Below, one piece after another: positions 1-8,015 of a DNA stretch of 32,063 nt. The translations under genes and the position numbers were made by a program. Position 1 is the first letter of the stretch; the number at the start of each line of letters is the position of its first letter. The stretch comes from an uncultured Verrucomicrobia subdivision 3 bacterium (GTDB lineage: Bacteria; Verrucomicrobiota; Verrucomicrobiia; Limisphaerales; UBA11358), in assembly GCA_903889895.1 (NCBI GenBank), contig CAISYZ010000094.1, positions 1-32,063 of the forward strand, in the 5' to 3' direction. Under the pieces are notes generated by a model. The model was not told where the DNA came from, searched no databases, and was given only the letters and a program-made list of their open reading frames with translations.

Positions 1-1062
1 ACCGCCTTCACCGCCCCCCGCACCCCAGCCGAAACCAAGCTCGCCAGCCTCTGGCGCGAACTCCTCAACCTCCCCCAGGTCGGCATCCACGACAACTTCT
101 TCGCCCTCGGCGGCCATTCCCTCCTCGCCGTCAGAATGGTCAATGAAATCAAGCACCGAATGGCTTTTGAACTGCCAATCCGGCTGGTATTTCAACATCC
201 GACAATTCAAGAGCTGGCCAAAATTTTACCGGCGCAAAAAAATACCGAGCGCAAACCGGAACTGCTTCAGTTGCAACCCGGCACCTCCGGCCCGGAACTT
301 TTTTTTCTCATTGACGAAGGCAGTCTGGGCCTGCTCAAGCTGGCGCATTTCTTGGACAAGGATTTGCGGTTGTTTGCGTCCATCGTGCCGATTCCCGAAA
401 CCACCTTGCGCGCGGCCACGAGAAAAGATTTTGCCGCCTTGCCGCTTATGGAAGAATGGGCTGCGAAACATGTCGCCTTAATCCGCAGCCGGCCCACCAA
501 TGGGCCAGTGCGGCTGGCGGGACATTGCTTTGGCGGGATGCTGGCGTTCGAAGTCGCGCGCCAATTGCAGACTGCCGGTGTTCCGGTGGAAGCGGTTTTG
601 CTCCTCGACACGTGGATGACCATGCCAACATTCTGGGGCGAGAAAAAGGCGTGGTTGCAGGAACACGTCGGTAAGTTGGTGAAACAAGGTCCGCAATATC
701 TCTGGCGCAAGAGCCGCCGGCGAATTGATTTGGAAAAGAAAGAACTGGCTTCACGGATAGACTTGGCCGTGCATGATGATTTCGACCTGCAAATTCCCTG
801 GATCATCATCGCTCGGATTTACCGGCACGCCATGGACCATTACCAACCCAAGCCGCTGGCGAGCCGCGGAATTTTATTCATCTCCCAAGATGACTGGATG
901 TCAAACGCCTTCCGTCCCAAGGACAATACCCTCGGAGCCAGCCGGGTTTTCACCGGCGGCGTGGAAGTGGTGGATGTGCCAGGCAATCATGTGACCGTCC
1001 TGAACGAGACGCACCTGCCAAAGCTTGCCGAACATTATAACCGGCACTTGAAAACCATCTGA
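1..1062 (+). CDS. Nonribosomal peptide synthetase, C-terminal end (carrier protein + thioesterase), 5' truncated by window
   Basis: This is the 3' end of a large assembly-line enzyme; the frame is open from base 1. Residues 1-75 form a peptidyl carrier protein with the phosphopantetheine site DNFFALGGHS (Ser codon 118-120). After a linker, residues about 95-352 are a type I thioesterase (alpha/beta hydrolase) that releases the finished chain by hydrolysis or cyclisation. The nucleophile elbow is GHCFGG, so Cys (526-528) stands where Ser is usual; a plausible Asp lies in LLLDTW and the His in PGNH (988-990). The phosphopantetheinyl transferase gene starts 14 bases after the stop, fitting one biosynthetic operon. 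The first 44 codons have very different codon use from the rest (see findings). The product cannot be inferred because adenylation domains lie outside the window. Confidence 0.93.
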   Translation, partial: TAFTAPRTPAETKLASLWRELLNLPQVGIHDNFFALGGHSLLAVRMVNEIKHRMAFELPIRLVFQHPTIQELAKILPAQKNTERKPELLQLQPGTSGPELFFLIDEGSLGLLKLAHFLDKDLRLFASIVPIPETTLRAATRKDFAALPLMEEWAAKHVALIRSRPTNGPVRLAGHCFGGMLAFEVARQLQTAGVPVEAVLLLDTWMTMPTFWGEKKAWLQEHVGKLVKQGPQYLWRKSRRRIDLEKKELASRIDLAVHDDFDLQIPWIIIARIYRHAMDHYQPKPLASRGILFISQDDWMSNAFRPKDNTLGASRVFTGGVEVVDVPGNHVTVLNETHLPKLAEHYNRHLKTI

Positions 1063-1076
1063 TAAGTGCGCGCCAG

Positions 1077-1829
1077 ATGAGCCAATGGATCGAGACCTCC
1101 GAAATTCCGCAGCTGCAACTATCTGAAATCCATCTGTGGCGAGTCAATCTTGACCGCCCGCCAGATGAGGTCGGACGGATGGGGAAAATTCTGTCCGCCA
1201 CCGAGCAAGAACAGGCGGCGCAATTTCATATCGCACGCGACCGGCGACGCTTTGTAATTCGCCGCGCCGTGCTCCGGCAAATATTGTCTTCGCATCTTGG
1301 CATCGCGCCAGCGGCGCTGGAGATTGATTCGGCAAATTTTCAAAAACCTAAAATCGCCGACCCGATAAATCCCCAAGACCTCCGCTTTAATTGCAGCCAC
1401 TCCGCCGACTGGGCATTGATCGCCCTCGCGCGCGAACTGGAAGTGGGCGTGGATTTGGAACAGCATCAGCTTTTGCCCGACGCCGCCGAGTTGGCACAAA
1501 GATTTTTTTCCGACTACGAAATCAATGAACTCCGCCGTTTGCCGGCACCGCTCCAGCTACAAGGATTCTTCGACTGCTGGACGCGCAAGGAAGCCTTCGT
1601 GAAAGCCGTCGGGCTGGGCCTGACCTTTCCGCTTAACCGTTTTTCCGTCACGCTGGCACCCGACCAACCGGCGGCTCTGCTGGAGGTGACCAATGATCCG
1701 CGTGCGATGGAAAAGTGGTCGATACTTTCCCCCGCCTTTCTTGCCCATCATTCCACCGCGCTGGTCTTTGAGAAAGCGGCGTTGACCGTGAAATTTTTTG
1801 AGTGGGCTTTCCCGCCGCAAAGCATTTAG
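1077..1829 (+). CDS. 4'-phosphopantetheinyl transferase, Sfp/EntD superfamily
   Basis: This enzyme transfers phosphopantetheine from coenzyme A to the carrier-protein Ser, converting apo-synthetase to the active form. The 250-residue length fits Sfp-type enzymes. Visible motifs: FNCSHS near residue 104, GVDLE at 124-128 (Asp126 and Glu128 as Mg ligands) and WTRKEAFVKA at 168-177 (Glu172). It lies 14 bases downstream of the synthetase, so its natural partner is probably that protein, though Sfp enzymes are often promiscuous. No Shine-Dalgarno site precedes the ATG, so translation may depend on the upstream gene. Family assignment is firm; the partner is inferred from position. Confidence 0.94.
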   Translation: MSQWIETSEIPQLQLSEIHLWRVNLDRPPDEVGRMGKILSATEQEQAAQFHIARDRRRFVIRRAVLRQILSSHLGIAPAALEIDSANFQKPKIADPINPQDLRFNCSHSADWALIALARELEVGVDLEQHQLLPDAAELAQRFFSDYEINELRRLPAPLQLQGFFDCWTRKEAFVKAVGLGLTFPLNRFSVTLAPDQPAALLEVTNDPRAMEKWSILSPAFLAHHSTALVFEKAALTVKFFEWAFPPQSI

Positions 1830-1904
1830 CTCCAACCAAACCGCGCCGCGCCAAATAAATTGAGTTGAATCCCGCGCAATTCCCGCTACTTCTTTGGCGT
1901 TGAA

Positions 1905-3191
1905 ATGAAACCGACCGACCTGCGGGGCATCCTGCAATACATTCCGCAATTCCGCGAGAAGACCTTCGTCCTCGCGATTGACGGCGCCATCGTCACCGAC
2001 GAAAACTTCGCCACGCTCCTGCTGGACGTGGCGGTGCTGCGGTCGTTGAACATCCGCGTCGTGCTCGTCCACGGTGCGTCGGCGCAAATCAAGCTGCTCG
2101 CGGAGAAGCAGGGCCTCACGCCGTCGAATGCCGACGGCTCCGGCATCACGGACGCGGCGACGTTGCAGGTGGCGATGGACGCGGCGAACCGGCTGACGCA
2201 TGAAATTCTCGAAGGCCTTTCCGCGAACGATCTGCGGGCGGTCTGCCCCAACGCCATCATCGCCCATCCGCTCGGCATTCTTGGCGGCGTGGATCATCTT
2301 TTCACCGGCAAGGTGGAAAAGGTGGACGTGGAGCTTTTGCAAACGCTGCTCGCGCAGGGAATCATCCCGATCATCCCGCCGCTTGGTTTCGATGGCGATG
2401 GAAAGACTTACCGGGTGAATTCCGATTCCGTCGCGGTTTCCGTGGCCGAGGCTTTGAAGGCGACCAAATTAATTTTCGTCACCGCGTTGGATGGCATTCT
2501 CGTGCAAGGCCGGCTCATCCGGCAAATGTTGGTGGCCGATCTTGAATCAGTTTTGGCCATGCAGAGAAACGACATCGCACCGGAGCAACTTTCCAAGGCG
2601 CTGCACGCGGTGACCGCGTGCAAGGCCGGCGTGCCGCGCGTCCACGTCATCAACGGCAAAGTGGACGAAGGCTTGCTGGCGGAGGTGTTTTCCAACGAAG
2701 GCATCGGCACGCTGATCTACGCGAACGAATACCAGCAAATCCGGCGGGCGATGAAAAAAGACGTGCGGGCCATCCAGCTTTTGACCAAGCAAGGCGTGGA
2801 TTCCTCCGAGCTGGTAAAGCGGACGCGGGCCATGATTGAAAAAAATTTGTCGGACTATTTCATTTTTGAAATTGATAAAAATCCCGTTGCGTGTGTGGCG
2901 CTGCACGTTTTTCCGGAGCAGAAAAAAGGCGAGCTGGCCTGCCTTTACGTGGGTTCATCAAACGAAAATCGCGGCATCGGCAAGAAGCTGATCCAGTTCA
3001 TCGAAAACAAGGCGCGGGAGATGAACCTCGCGGAAATCTTCGCGCTCTCGACGCAGGCCTTCACTTATTTTCAATCCAAGGGCGGTTTCAGCGAAGGCAC
3101 GCCGGATGACTTGCCACCCGCGCGGCGCGAGAAATACGATGCGAGCGGCCGGAACTCCAAGGTGCTGGTGAAAAAACTCGCCAAGCCGTGA
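1905..3191 (+). CDS. argA: N-acetylglutamate synthase (amino acid kinase fold + GNAT)
   Basis: It acetylates glutamate from acetyl-CoA, the first step of arginine biosynthesis, in the cytoplasm. Residues 1 to about 290 are an amino-acid-kinase-like domain of the ArgA type, starting with a stretch like FREKTFVLAIDG and containing VVLVHGASAQI. Residues about 300-428 are a GNAT acetyltransferase with an acetyl-CoA loop around ENRGIGKKL. The 428-residue length is close to E. coli ArgA (about 443). The two-domain layout separates it from ArgB kinases, which lack GNAT. The start has no Shine-Dalgarno site; ATG 1905 gives the expected N-terminus. The next gene begins 3 bases after the stop, suggesting co-translation. 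Confidence 0.93.
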   Translation: MKPTDLRGILQYIPQFREKTFVLAIDGAIVTDENFATLLLDVAVLRSLNIRVVLVHGASAQIKLLAEKQGLTPSNADGSGITDAATLQVAMDAANRLTHEILEGLSANDLRAVCPNAIIAHPLGILGGVDHLFTGKVEKVDVELLQTLLAQGIIPIIPPLGFDGDGKTYRVNSDSVAVSVAEALKATKLIFVTALDGILVQGRLIRQMLVADLESVLAMQRNDIAPEQLSKALHAVTACKAGVPRVHVINGKVDEGLLAEVFSNEGIGTLIYANEYQQIRRAMKKDVRAIQLLTKQGVDSSELVKRTRAMIEKNLSDYFIFEIDKNPVACVALHVFPEQKKGELACLYVGSSNENRGIGKKLIQFIENKAREMNLAEIFALSTQAFTYFQSKGGFSEGTPDDLPPARREKYDASGRNSKVLVKKLAKP

Positions 3192-3194
3192 CCG

Positions 3195-3800
3195 ATGCAA
3201 ATGCGCGTTCTCATTTGGTTGATGAGCGCGGCGGTTGTGGCTTCCGGCTGCGCCAGCTTTCAATCCATGAACGAAAAAAAATTTCCGCCAGCGTGTCTGG
3301 TCGCCTGCCAGCGACTCGGCATCGCGCCGACGAAATACGTTTTGACCGTGAGCGTCGCGCACCAGACAGTTTCACTTTTTGCGGACGGCCAGTTCGCAAA
3401 AAGATTTCCGTGTTCCACCTCGCGCTTCGGCATCGGGCAGATTCTCGGCTCCAACCGCACACCGCTCGGTCTGCATCGCATCGCGGAAAAGATCGGCGGC
3501 GGCGAACCGGCGGGAACCGTTTTCCAGTCGCGCCAGATTGTCGGCCACACCTCGCAGCCGGAATTTGCCGCCGCCAAAATCACCACGCGCATTTTATGGC
3601 TCGAAGGCTTGGAACCCGGCTTCAACCAGGGCACCAACGTGGATTCGCACGAGCGCTACATTTACATCCACGGCACGGCGGATCAAAAGACCATCGGCCA
3701 GCCGGCCTCGTGCGGCTGCATCCATCTGGCCGATGCGGATTTGATTTCGCTTTTCGATCTGTTGCCGGCGGGCACGCTGGTTTGGATTGCGGAGCAGTAA
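3195..3800 (+). CDS. L,D-transpeptidase (YkuD) family lipoprotein
   Basis: It is predicted to crosslink peptidoglycan stems or attach proteins to them in the periplasm. The N-terminus is a lipoprotein signal with lipobox VASGC (Cys19). The YkuD domain spans about residues 48-200 and carries the catalytic pair of motifs: HG at 159-160 and SCGCIH at 172-177, in which Cys175 is the expected nucleophile. The start is 3 bases past argA; an in-frame ATG two codons later (3201) is equally possible. The pairing with argA has no obvious functional logic and may only be transcriptional. Family call is strong; the exact wall reaction is not visible. Confidence 0.9.
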   Translation: MQMRVLIWLMSAAVVASGCASFQSMNEKKFPPACLVACQRLGIAPTKYVLTVSVAHQTVSLFADGQFAKRFPCSTSRFGIGQILGSNRTPLGLHRIAEKIGGGEPAGTVFQSRQIVGHTSQPEFAAAKITTRILWLEGLEPGFNQGTNVDSHERYIYIHGTADQKTIGQPASCGCIHLADADLISLFDLLPAGTLVWIAEQ

Positions 3801-3889
3801 ACGCTTATCCAAAACGTCAGCCGGCTTAATACCTTTACCACCAGCCAAATCTTGCTTGCGGGATGGCAACCGAGGTTTAAGCTGCCTGC

Positions 3890-4270
3890 GTGTTAGCGCG
3901 CTGTGGCAAAATGTTCGTGGTGGCCGCGCTGGTTTTGATGACCGGCGCGCACTGGGCTGCGCTGCAAACCGTCGCGTGGACGACGATGCTGGCGGACAAT
4001 CTTTGCCACGATTCGGTGGCGGAATCCGTTGCCAAAACTTTCGATGGCGAACATCCGTGCTGCCTGTGCAAGGCCATCGCCGCCGCCAAAAAGTCGGAGA
4101 AAAAAACCGAAGCGGTCTCGCCCACATTGAAAATAGAATACCCGCCGGTTGCAGAAAAACTGATTTTGCTCCCGCCCACGCAGTTTGAATTGCAGACGAC
4201 GAAAAACTTTTTTGCCGATTTACTTTCTTCGCCCCCGCCGTTGCCGCCGCCCCGCAGTTCCTTCATTTGA
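3890..4270 (+). CDS. Small exported/membrane-anchored Cys-containing protein of unknown function
   Basis: I do not recognise this 126-residue protein. A hydrophobic N-terminal segment (about residues 8-30) looks like a signal anchor or signal peptide. A following stretch contains HPCCLCKAIAAAKK, a Cys cluster next to His that could hold a metal or form disulfides, then a Lys-rich turn, and a proline-rich tail LLSSPPPLPPP. GTG 3890 is used here; ATG 3911 would still keep the hydrophobic segment. It stands first in a same-strand run with cytochrome, YHS-like, SCO and CusF-SCO proteins, so a copper or redox role is plausible by context only. The 89 bases upstream hold no clear promoter. Confidence 0.6.
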   Translation: MLARCGKMFVVAALVLMTGAHWAALQTVAWTTMLADNLCHDSVAESVAKTFDGEHPCCLCKAIAAAKKSEKKTEAVSPTLKIEYPPVAEKLILLPPTQFELQTTKNFFADLLSSPPPLPPPRSSFI

Positions 4271-4377
4271 TTCCCGTTCCCGTTTTGCAAATTCGCGTCG
4301 TTTGACGTGAATCTTTTCCATTGGCTTTTTAACCGAGGGCGCACTGTCGCGTTCTCACAACCTTGTTTATTTTGAAA

Positions 4378-5101
4378 ATGAAGAAACCAAAAAATTATCT
4401 GTTTGTGTTAGGTCTGGCTGCCACGCTGGCGGCCCGGGCACAGGAAAAATCCATCAGCGGAATCGCCGCTGGGCGGCGCGCTGAAAGTCACCGCCGGTTC
4501 GGTAAAAATCGGCGAGACCAACCAGCCGTTCAAATCGCAGCCCATCACGGCGGCGGCATTCAAGGATGCCTCGGCCAACGCGGAAAACTACGTTCAACTT
4601 GCTGGCGTGACGTTTGTCGCCGACAAGTTCGATAACTCTGGCACGGCGCAAGTGAAAGCGGACGACGGGACGGTCGTTTCACTGCTCGTCGGCAAAGGTG
4701 TTGCCGGTCGCGAAACGCCTAAAGGTAAAACGGACGTTTTTGGCGTGGTTGTCAAAAGCGGAGGTGACTGGAAGCTGGTCGCGGCGCGCTTTCTACCCGC
4801 GAATCGCAAAGCGGTGCAGGAACTCGCTACCAAGGCAACGTGTATGACGTGTCACAATCCTGACGCCCGCGTGGTCGCTGGCACGCCGCTGCTCGGGCCG
4901 CCGTATCGCGAGGTGGCGGCGAAATACCGCAACGATCCAGACGCCGCGAGCAAGTTGATTGCGCAAATGAAAACCGGCGGCCAAGGCAAGTGGGGGCAAG
5001 TGCCAATGCCACCGCTGGCAGCCGTGGTCCAGCCCGATGACATGCAAAAGCTCGCCGACTGGATTCTGGGCTACCGCTGGGACACGATTCTGGCCGAGTA
5101 A
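4378..5101 (+). CDS. OB-fold plus monoheme cytochrome c protein, interrupted by a one-base frameshift
   Basis: ATG 4378 opens a clear signal peptide (MKKPKNYLFVLGLAATLAA) in one frame. The frame is lost after about 25 codons, while the mature protein continues in the next frame to 5101. Removing one A from the run 4445-4449 joins them as AARAQENPSAESPLGGALK. The middle part (YVQLAGVTFVADKF ... KTDVFGVVV) resembles small OB-fold domains. The C-terminal part is a class I cytochrome c with heme site CMTCH (4841-4855) and a likely Met axial ligand in VPMPP. It would carry electrons in the periplasm. Either the assembly has an indel or the gene is newly broken. Only the portion from about 4607 looks like a free-standing coding region. 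Confidence 0.72.
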
Positions 5102-5120
5102 AATTCAACCATTCATCACC

Positions 5121-5405
5121 ATGAAAAAATTATTTTCACTCGTTCTCGTCATGTCACTGTTCACTGCCATTGCCAAGGCGGACAACGGCACTAACGCGCC
5201 GGTCAAACCGTATCCGCTCAACCATTGTATCGTCTGCGGAATGCTCGTCAAAGGCCGCACTGATGCGTTCACGTTCGTTTACCACGGACAGGAAATCAAA
5301 CTGTGCGACCAATCTGAAAAGCAAGAATTCGACAGTAATCCAGCAAAGTATCTGAAAAAATTGTCAAACGAAGCAGGCAAAAAACAACAAAACTCTAACG
5401 ACTAA
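5121..5405 (+). CDS. Exported YHS-like small protein
   Basis: A 94-residue protein with an N-terminal signal peptide (MKKLFSLVLVMSLFTAIAKA) and a single compact domain. The core holds CIVCGM (Cys36, Cys39), a FVYHGQEIKLCD strand (Cys62) and NPAKYLKKL, the arrangement of YHS/TRASH-type metal-binding domains. The second Cys of the usual downstream pair is missing. It likely sits in the periplasm and binds or passes a metal, possibly copper, given the SCO and CusF-SCO genes downstream. It starts 19 bases after the cytochrome gene and ends 15 bases before the barrel gene, so an operon is likely. Domain call is by pattern, not by search. Confidence 0.72.
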   Translation: MKKLFSLVLVMSLFTAIAKADNGTNAPVKPYPLNHCIVCGMLVKGRTDAFTFVYHGQEIKLCDQSEKQEFDSNPAKYLKKLSNEAGKKQQNSND

Positions 5406-5420
5406 AAACAACCAATAAAA

Positions 5421-6386
5421 ATGAAAAATAATAAACTAAATCAAATCGCCGGTTCCACCTGTTTGCTGGGACTGGTTTCCACCCTTGCAACCGTAATCGC
5501 GCCGAACGCAGCGCACGCCTGCGCCTGCGGCTGCGGCGTGTTCGATGTGGCCACCAGTTCCATGTTCCCGTCCGGCGAGGGCGGCATGGCGTTCGTTACT
5601 GACGACTACCAGGATCAAAACCGGAACTGGAGCAACAGTTCTCAGGCGCCGGCGGCGAACAACGGCGACAAGGAAATCCAGACGGATTTCGTCTCCGTGG
5701 GTTTGCAATACATGTTCAACCGCAGTTGGGGCGCGCAAATCGAGATTCCCTCCGCGTATCGCTCCTTCACGACGGTCAGTTCCGCGCCGGGCAATCCGGT
5801 GACCGCCATCCGCTGGTGGTCGCTGGGCGACATCCGGCTCAAGGGCATTTACACCGGCTTCTCGGAAGACCTGTCCAGCGGCATCACGTTCGGACTGAAA
5901 TTGCCCACCGGCAGTTACACCCACGAAAACGCCTTCGGCGATGTGGACCGTGACTCGCAAATCGGCTCCGGCAGCACGGACATTTTGCTCGGCGGCTTTC
6001 ATCGCGGCAACCTGAGCCAAAACTACAAGCTGGACTGGTTCGCGCAGGCGGAGGCGGACTTGCCGGTGCTGACGCAGGGCGACTACCGGCCGGGCTTCGA
6101 GCTGGATGCCGCCGCCGGCATTGACTACAAAGGCTGGTCGCTCGGCCGCGCCAGCATTTCGCCGATTGTGCAGGCCATTGTTTCCGAACGCACGGCGGAC
6201 TACGGGGCAGCGGCCAATTCTCCCAACTCCGGCTACACGCGGATTCTGCTGTCGCCCGCCATTGAATTCCACCTGCATCCGGTGACGGTTTATGCGGACG
6301 TCGAATTGCCGGTTTTTGCCAACGTCAAAGGCAACCAGCTCGTCGCTCCGGCATTGTTCAAAGTCAGCCTGAGTTATATGTTTTAA
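5421..6386 (+). CDS. Outer-membrane beta-barrel protein with N-terminal CACGCG motif
   Basis: A 321-residue exported protein. The signal peptide ends near AAHA and the mature N-terminus begins CACGCGVFDVATSSM, four closely spaced features (Cys-Gly pairs) that could bind a metal. The remainder alternates short amphipathic strands (DIRLKGIYTGF, SGITFGLKLPTGSY, DILLGGFHRGN) and ends in LSYMF with a terminal Phe, as expected for proteins inserted by the BAM complex. It resembles transporter-like barrels found beside SCO proteins. A substrate cannot be named. The SCO gene starts 2 bases after its stop, so the two are surely co-expressed. Confidence 0.78.
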   Translation: MKNNKLNQIAGSTCLLGLVSTLATVIAPNAAHACACGCGVFDVATSSMFPSGEGGMAFVTDDYQDQNRNWSNSSQAPAANNGDKEIQTDFVSVGLQYMFNRSWGAQIEIPSAYRSFTTVSSAPGNPVTAIRWWSLGDIRLKGIYTGFSEDLSSGITFGLKLPTGSYTHENAFGDVDRDSQIGSGSTDILLGGFHRGNLSQNYKLDWFAQAEADLPVLTQGDYRPGFELDAAAGIDYKGWSLGRASISPIVQAIVSERTADYGAAANSPNSGYTRILLSPAIEFHLHPVTVYADVELPVFANVKGNQLVAPALFKVSLSYMF

Positions 6387-6388
6387 AA

Positions 6389-7054
6389 ATGTCGTCATCG
6401 CACCGACACCCGCCATCCTCCCGCCAACGGCAGGACGAGAAACTTTTTTTGTTTCTCGTCATCGCCCTCACTTTGGTGGCGGGCGTCGGCAGCTGGTTTG
6501 CCGCCGGCGCGTTGGCGCGCCACGACCGGCCGCACGACATCCTGCCGGACAAGGAGCGCTGGCTCGGCGACTTCGCTTTGGTTGATGAAGCTGGACGGAC
6601 GGTCACGCGCGCGGAGCTGGCGGGAAAAATTCTTGCCGTCAGCTTTCTGTTCACAAGCTGCTCGCTGACCTGTCCGGAAGTCAGCAAACGCATGGCGGAA
6701 ATCCAGCAGCTCACCGCCACCAATGACGACGTCCGCCTGTTGTCGCTGACAGTGGACCCGCGCACCGACACGCCGCCGGTGCTGGCCAAATGGGGCGAGC
6801 GCTTCGGTGCGGACACAAACCGCTGGTATTTTCTGACCGGCAGCAAGGCCGTCCTGCACGCCCTCATCGCCAAAAGTTTTCTCGCGCAGGACAACAGCGA
6901 CCCATTTAATTCCATGCCCGGCAATTTCACCGGCACCGAACGCATCGCCGTTGTGGACAAGCATGGCCAGACGCGGATTTATTTCGACGGCCTGCGCGCC
7001 GGGACGCCCGCCGATGCGGTGGCGGAAATTGAAAAATTGCGCGCCGAAAAATAA
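6389..7054 (+). CDS. SCO1/SenC family thioredoxin-fold protein, copper His apparently absent
   Basis: SCO proteins deliver copper to, or reduce the CuA site of, cytochrome c oxidase. This one has an N-terminal membrane anchor (residues 19-40) and a periplasmic thioredoxin fold. The CxxxC motif is TSCSLTCP (Cys91, Cys95). The third copper ligand, normally His just before the last core strand, falls in NFTGTERIAVVD, where I align Gly182 to it. The protein may thus work as a thiol-disulfide enzyme, not a copper carrier. It follows the barrel gene by 2 bases and precedes the CusF-SCO lipoprotein by 24 bases. No oxidase subunit is visible in the window. Confidence 0.88.
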   Translation: MSSSHRHPPSSRQRQDEKLFLFLVIALTLVAGVGSWFAAGALARHDRPHDILPDKERWLGDFALVDEAGRTVTRAELAGKILAVSFLFTSCSLTCPEVSKRMAEIQQLTATNDDVRLLSLTVDPRTDTPPVLAKWGERFGADTNRWYFLTGSKAVLHALIAKSFLAQDNSDPFNSMPGNFTGTERIAVVDKHGQTRIYFDGLRAGTPADAVAEIEKLRAEK

Positions 7055-7078
7055 ACTGTGAACCGTGGCCAACCCAAA

Positions 7079-7954
7079 ATGAAAAGCATAATTTTATTTT
7101 CCAGCTTGCTGCTGGCCATCGGCTGCAAACGCGAAGCGGCAATGCCGCCGGCTTCCACCTCGACCAACCAAACGTATTCCGCGCGCGGTGTGGTGCAGGC
7201 CATTTTGCCCGACCATCGCCATGTAACTATTAAGCACGAGGCGATTCCCGGCTATATGGCCGCGATGACGATGGATTTTACCGTGCGCGACACGAACGCG
7301 CTCGCCAGCCTCGCGCCCGGCGACGAAATTTCTTTCACGCTGGTTGTCACGGCGGACGACGACTGGATTGAAAACGCCCAGCGCACCGGCAAGACCGGCG
7401 CATCGACGCCGCCCGGCTGGAGCATTGTCGAACCGGAACTGGAAGTCGGCGACCTGCTGCCGGACGCGGAATTCACCAGCGAAAATGGCAGCCCGGTGAA
7501 GTTCTCAGATTTTCGCGGGCGCGCCGTGGCCTTCACTTTTTTCTTCACGAGCTGTCCGCTGCCGGAATACTGCCCGCGGATGAACCGGAATTTTTCTGTA
7601 GCACAGAAAATCCTTCTGACCGCCACCAATGCACCGGCGAACTGGCAGTTGCTTTCCATCTCATTTGATTCCGCCTTGGATTCGCCGCCGGTTTTACAAA
7701 GCTACGCCGGCTTTTATCGCGGCACGAACGCCGAACGCTGGCTGTTCGCCGTCGCGCCCACCAATACGCTCCGCGCGCTCGCGCCCAAGCTGGATTTCCG
7801 TTTCTGGCGCGAGAACGGCACGCTGTCGCACAACCTGCGCACGGTGGTTTTGGATGGCACGGGAAAAATCTTCAAACAATTTGACGGGAACGACTGGACG
7901 CCCGCGCAACTCGCCGATGCCCTCCGCGCGGCGGCCAAAACCAACGTGCCGTGA
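7079..7954 (+). CDS. CusF-like + SCO fusion lipoprotein
   Basis: A two-domain periplasmic copper protein. From ATG 7079 it starts with a lipoprotein signal (lipobox AIGC, Cys16). Residues about 33-105 form a CusF-type copper domain: KHEAIPG gives His53, and AAMTMDF gives Met63 and Met65, the expected His-Met-Met ligands. Residues about 115-291 form a SCO domain with SCPLPEYCP (Cys159 and Cys165, five residues apart rather than three) and His251 in LSHNLRTVVLD. This fusion therefore keeps all likely ligands that the preceding SCO protein lacks. GTG 7058 is an in-frame alternative start but would place 7 residues before the signal. It closes the redox cluster. Confidence 0.88.
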   Translation: MKSIILFSSLLLAIGCKREAAMPPASTSTNQTYSARGVVQAILPDHRHVTIKHEAIPGYMAAMTMDFTVRDTNALASLAPGDEISFTLVVTADDDWIENAQRTGKTGASTPPGWSIVEPELEVGDLLPDAEFTSENGSPVKFSDFRGRAVAFTFFFTSCPLPEYCPRMNRNFSVAQKILLTATNAPANWQLLSISFDSALDSPPVLQSYAGFYRGTNAERWLFAVAPTNTLRALAPKLDFRFWRENGTLSHNLRTVVLDGTGKIFKQFDGNDWTPAQLADALRAAAKTNVP

Positions 7955-7976
7955 ATGAAAATTGAATACATCACTT

Positions 7977-8007
7977 TTGCATTTTCCGCGCGGCGAAAAT
8001 TTTCTAA
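7977..8007 (+). promoter_or_regulatory. Candidate proB promoter (TTGCAT ... TTCTAA)
   Basis: A -35-like TTGCAT at 7977-7982 and a -10-like TTCTAA at 8002-8007 are separated by 19 bases. The -10 ends 8 bases before the GTG chosen for proB, so transcription would start at or next to the start codon. Confidence 0.35.
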
Positions 8008-8015
8008 CCTGCCGC

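Noticed and set aside
5436..6416. Long open frame on the minus strand opposite the outer-membrane barrel gene
   Set aside because: Composition is typical of an antisense shadow, and the plus-strand protein has a clear signal peptide and barrel end.
7962..8015. TTG 7962 as proB start
   Set aside because: It adds 18 residues not seen in the family and overlaps the candidate promoter.
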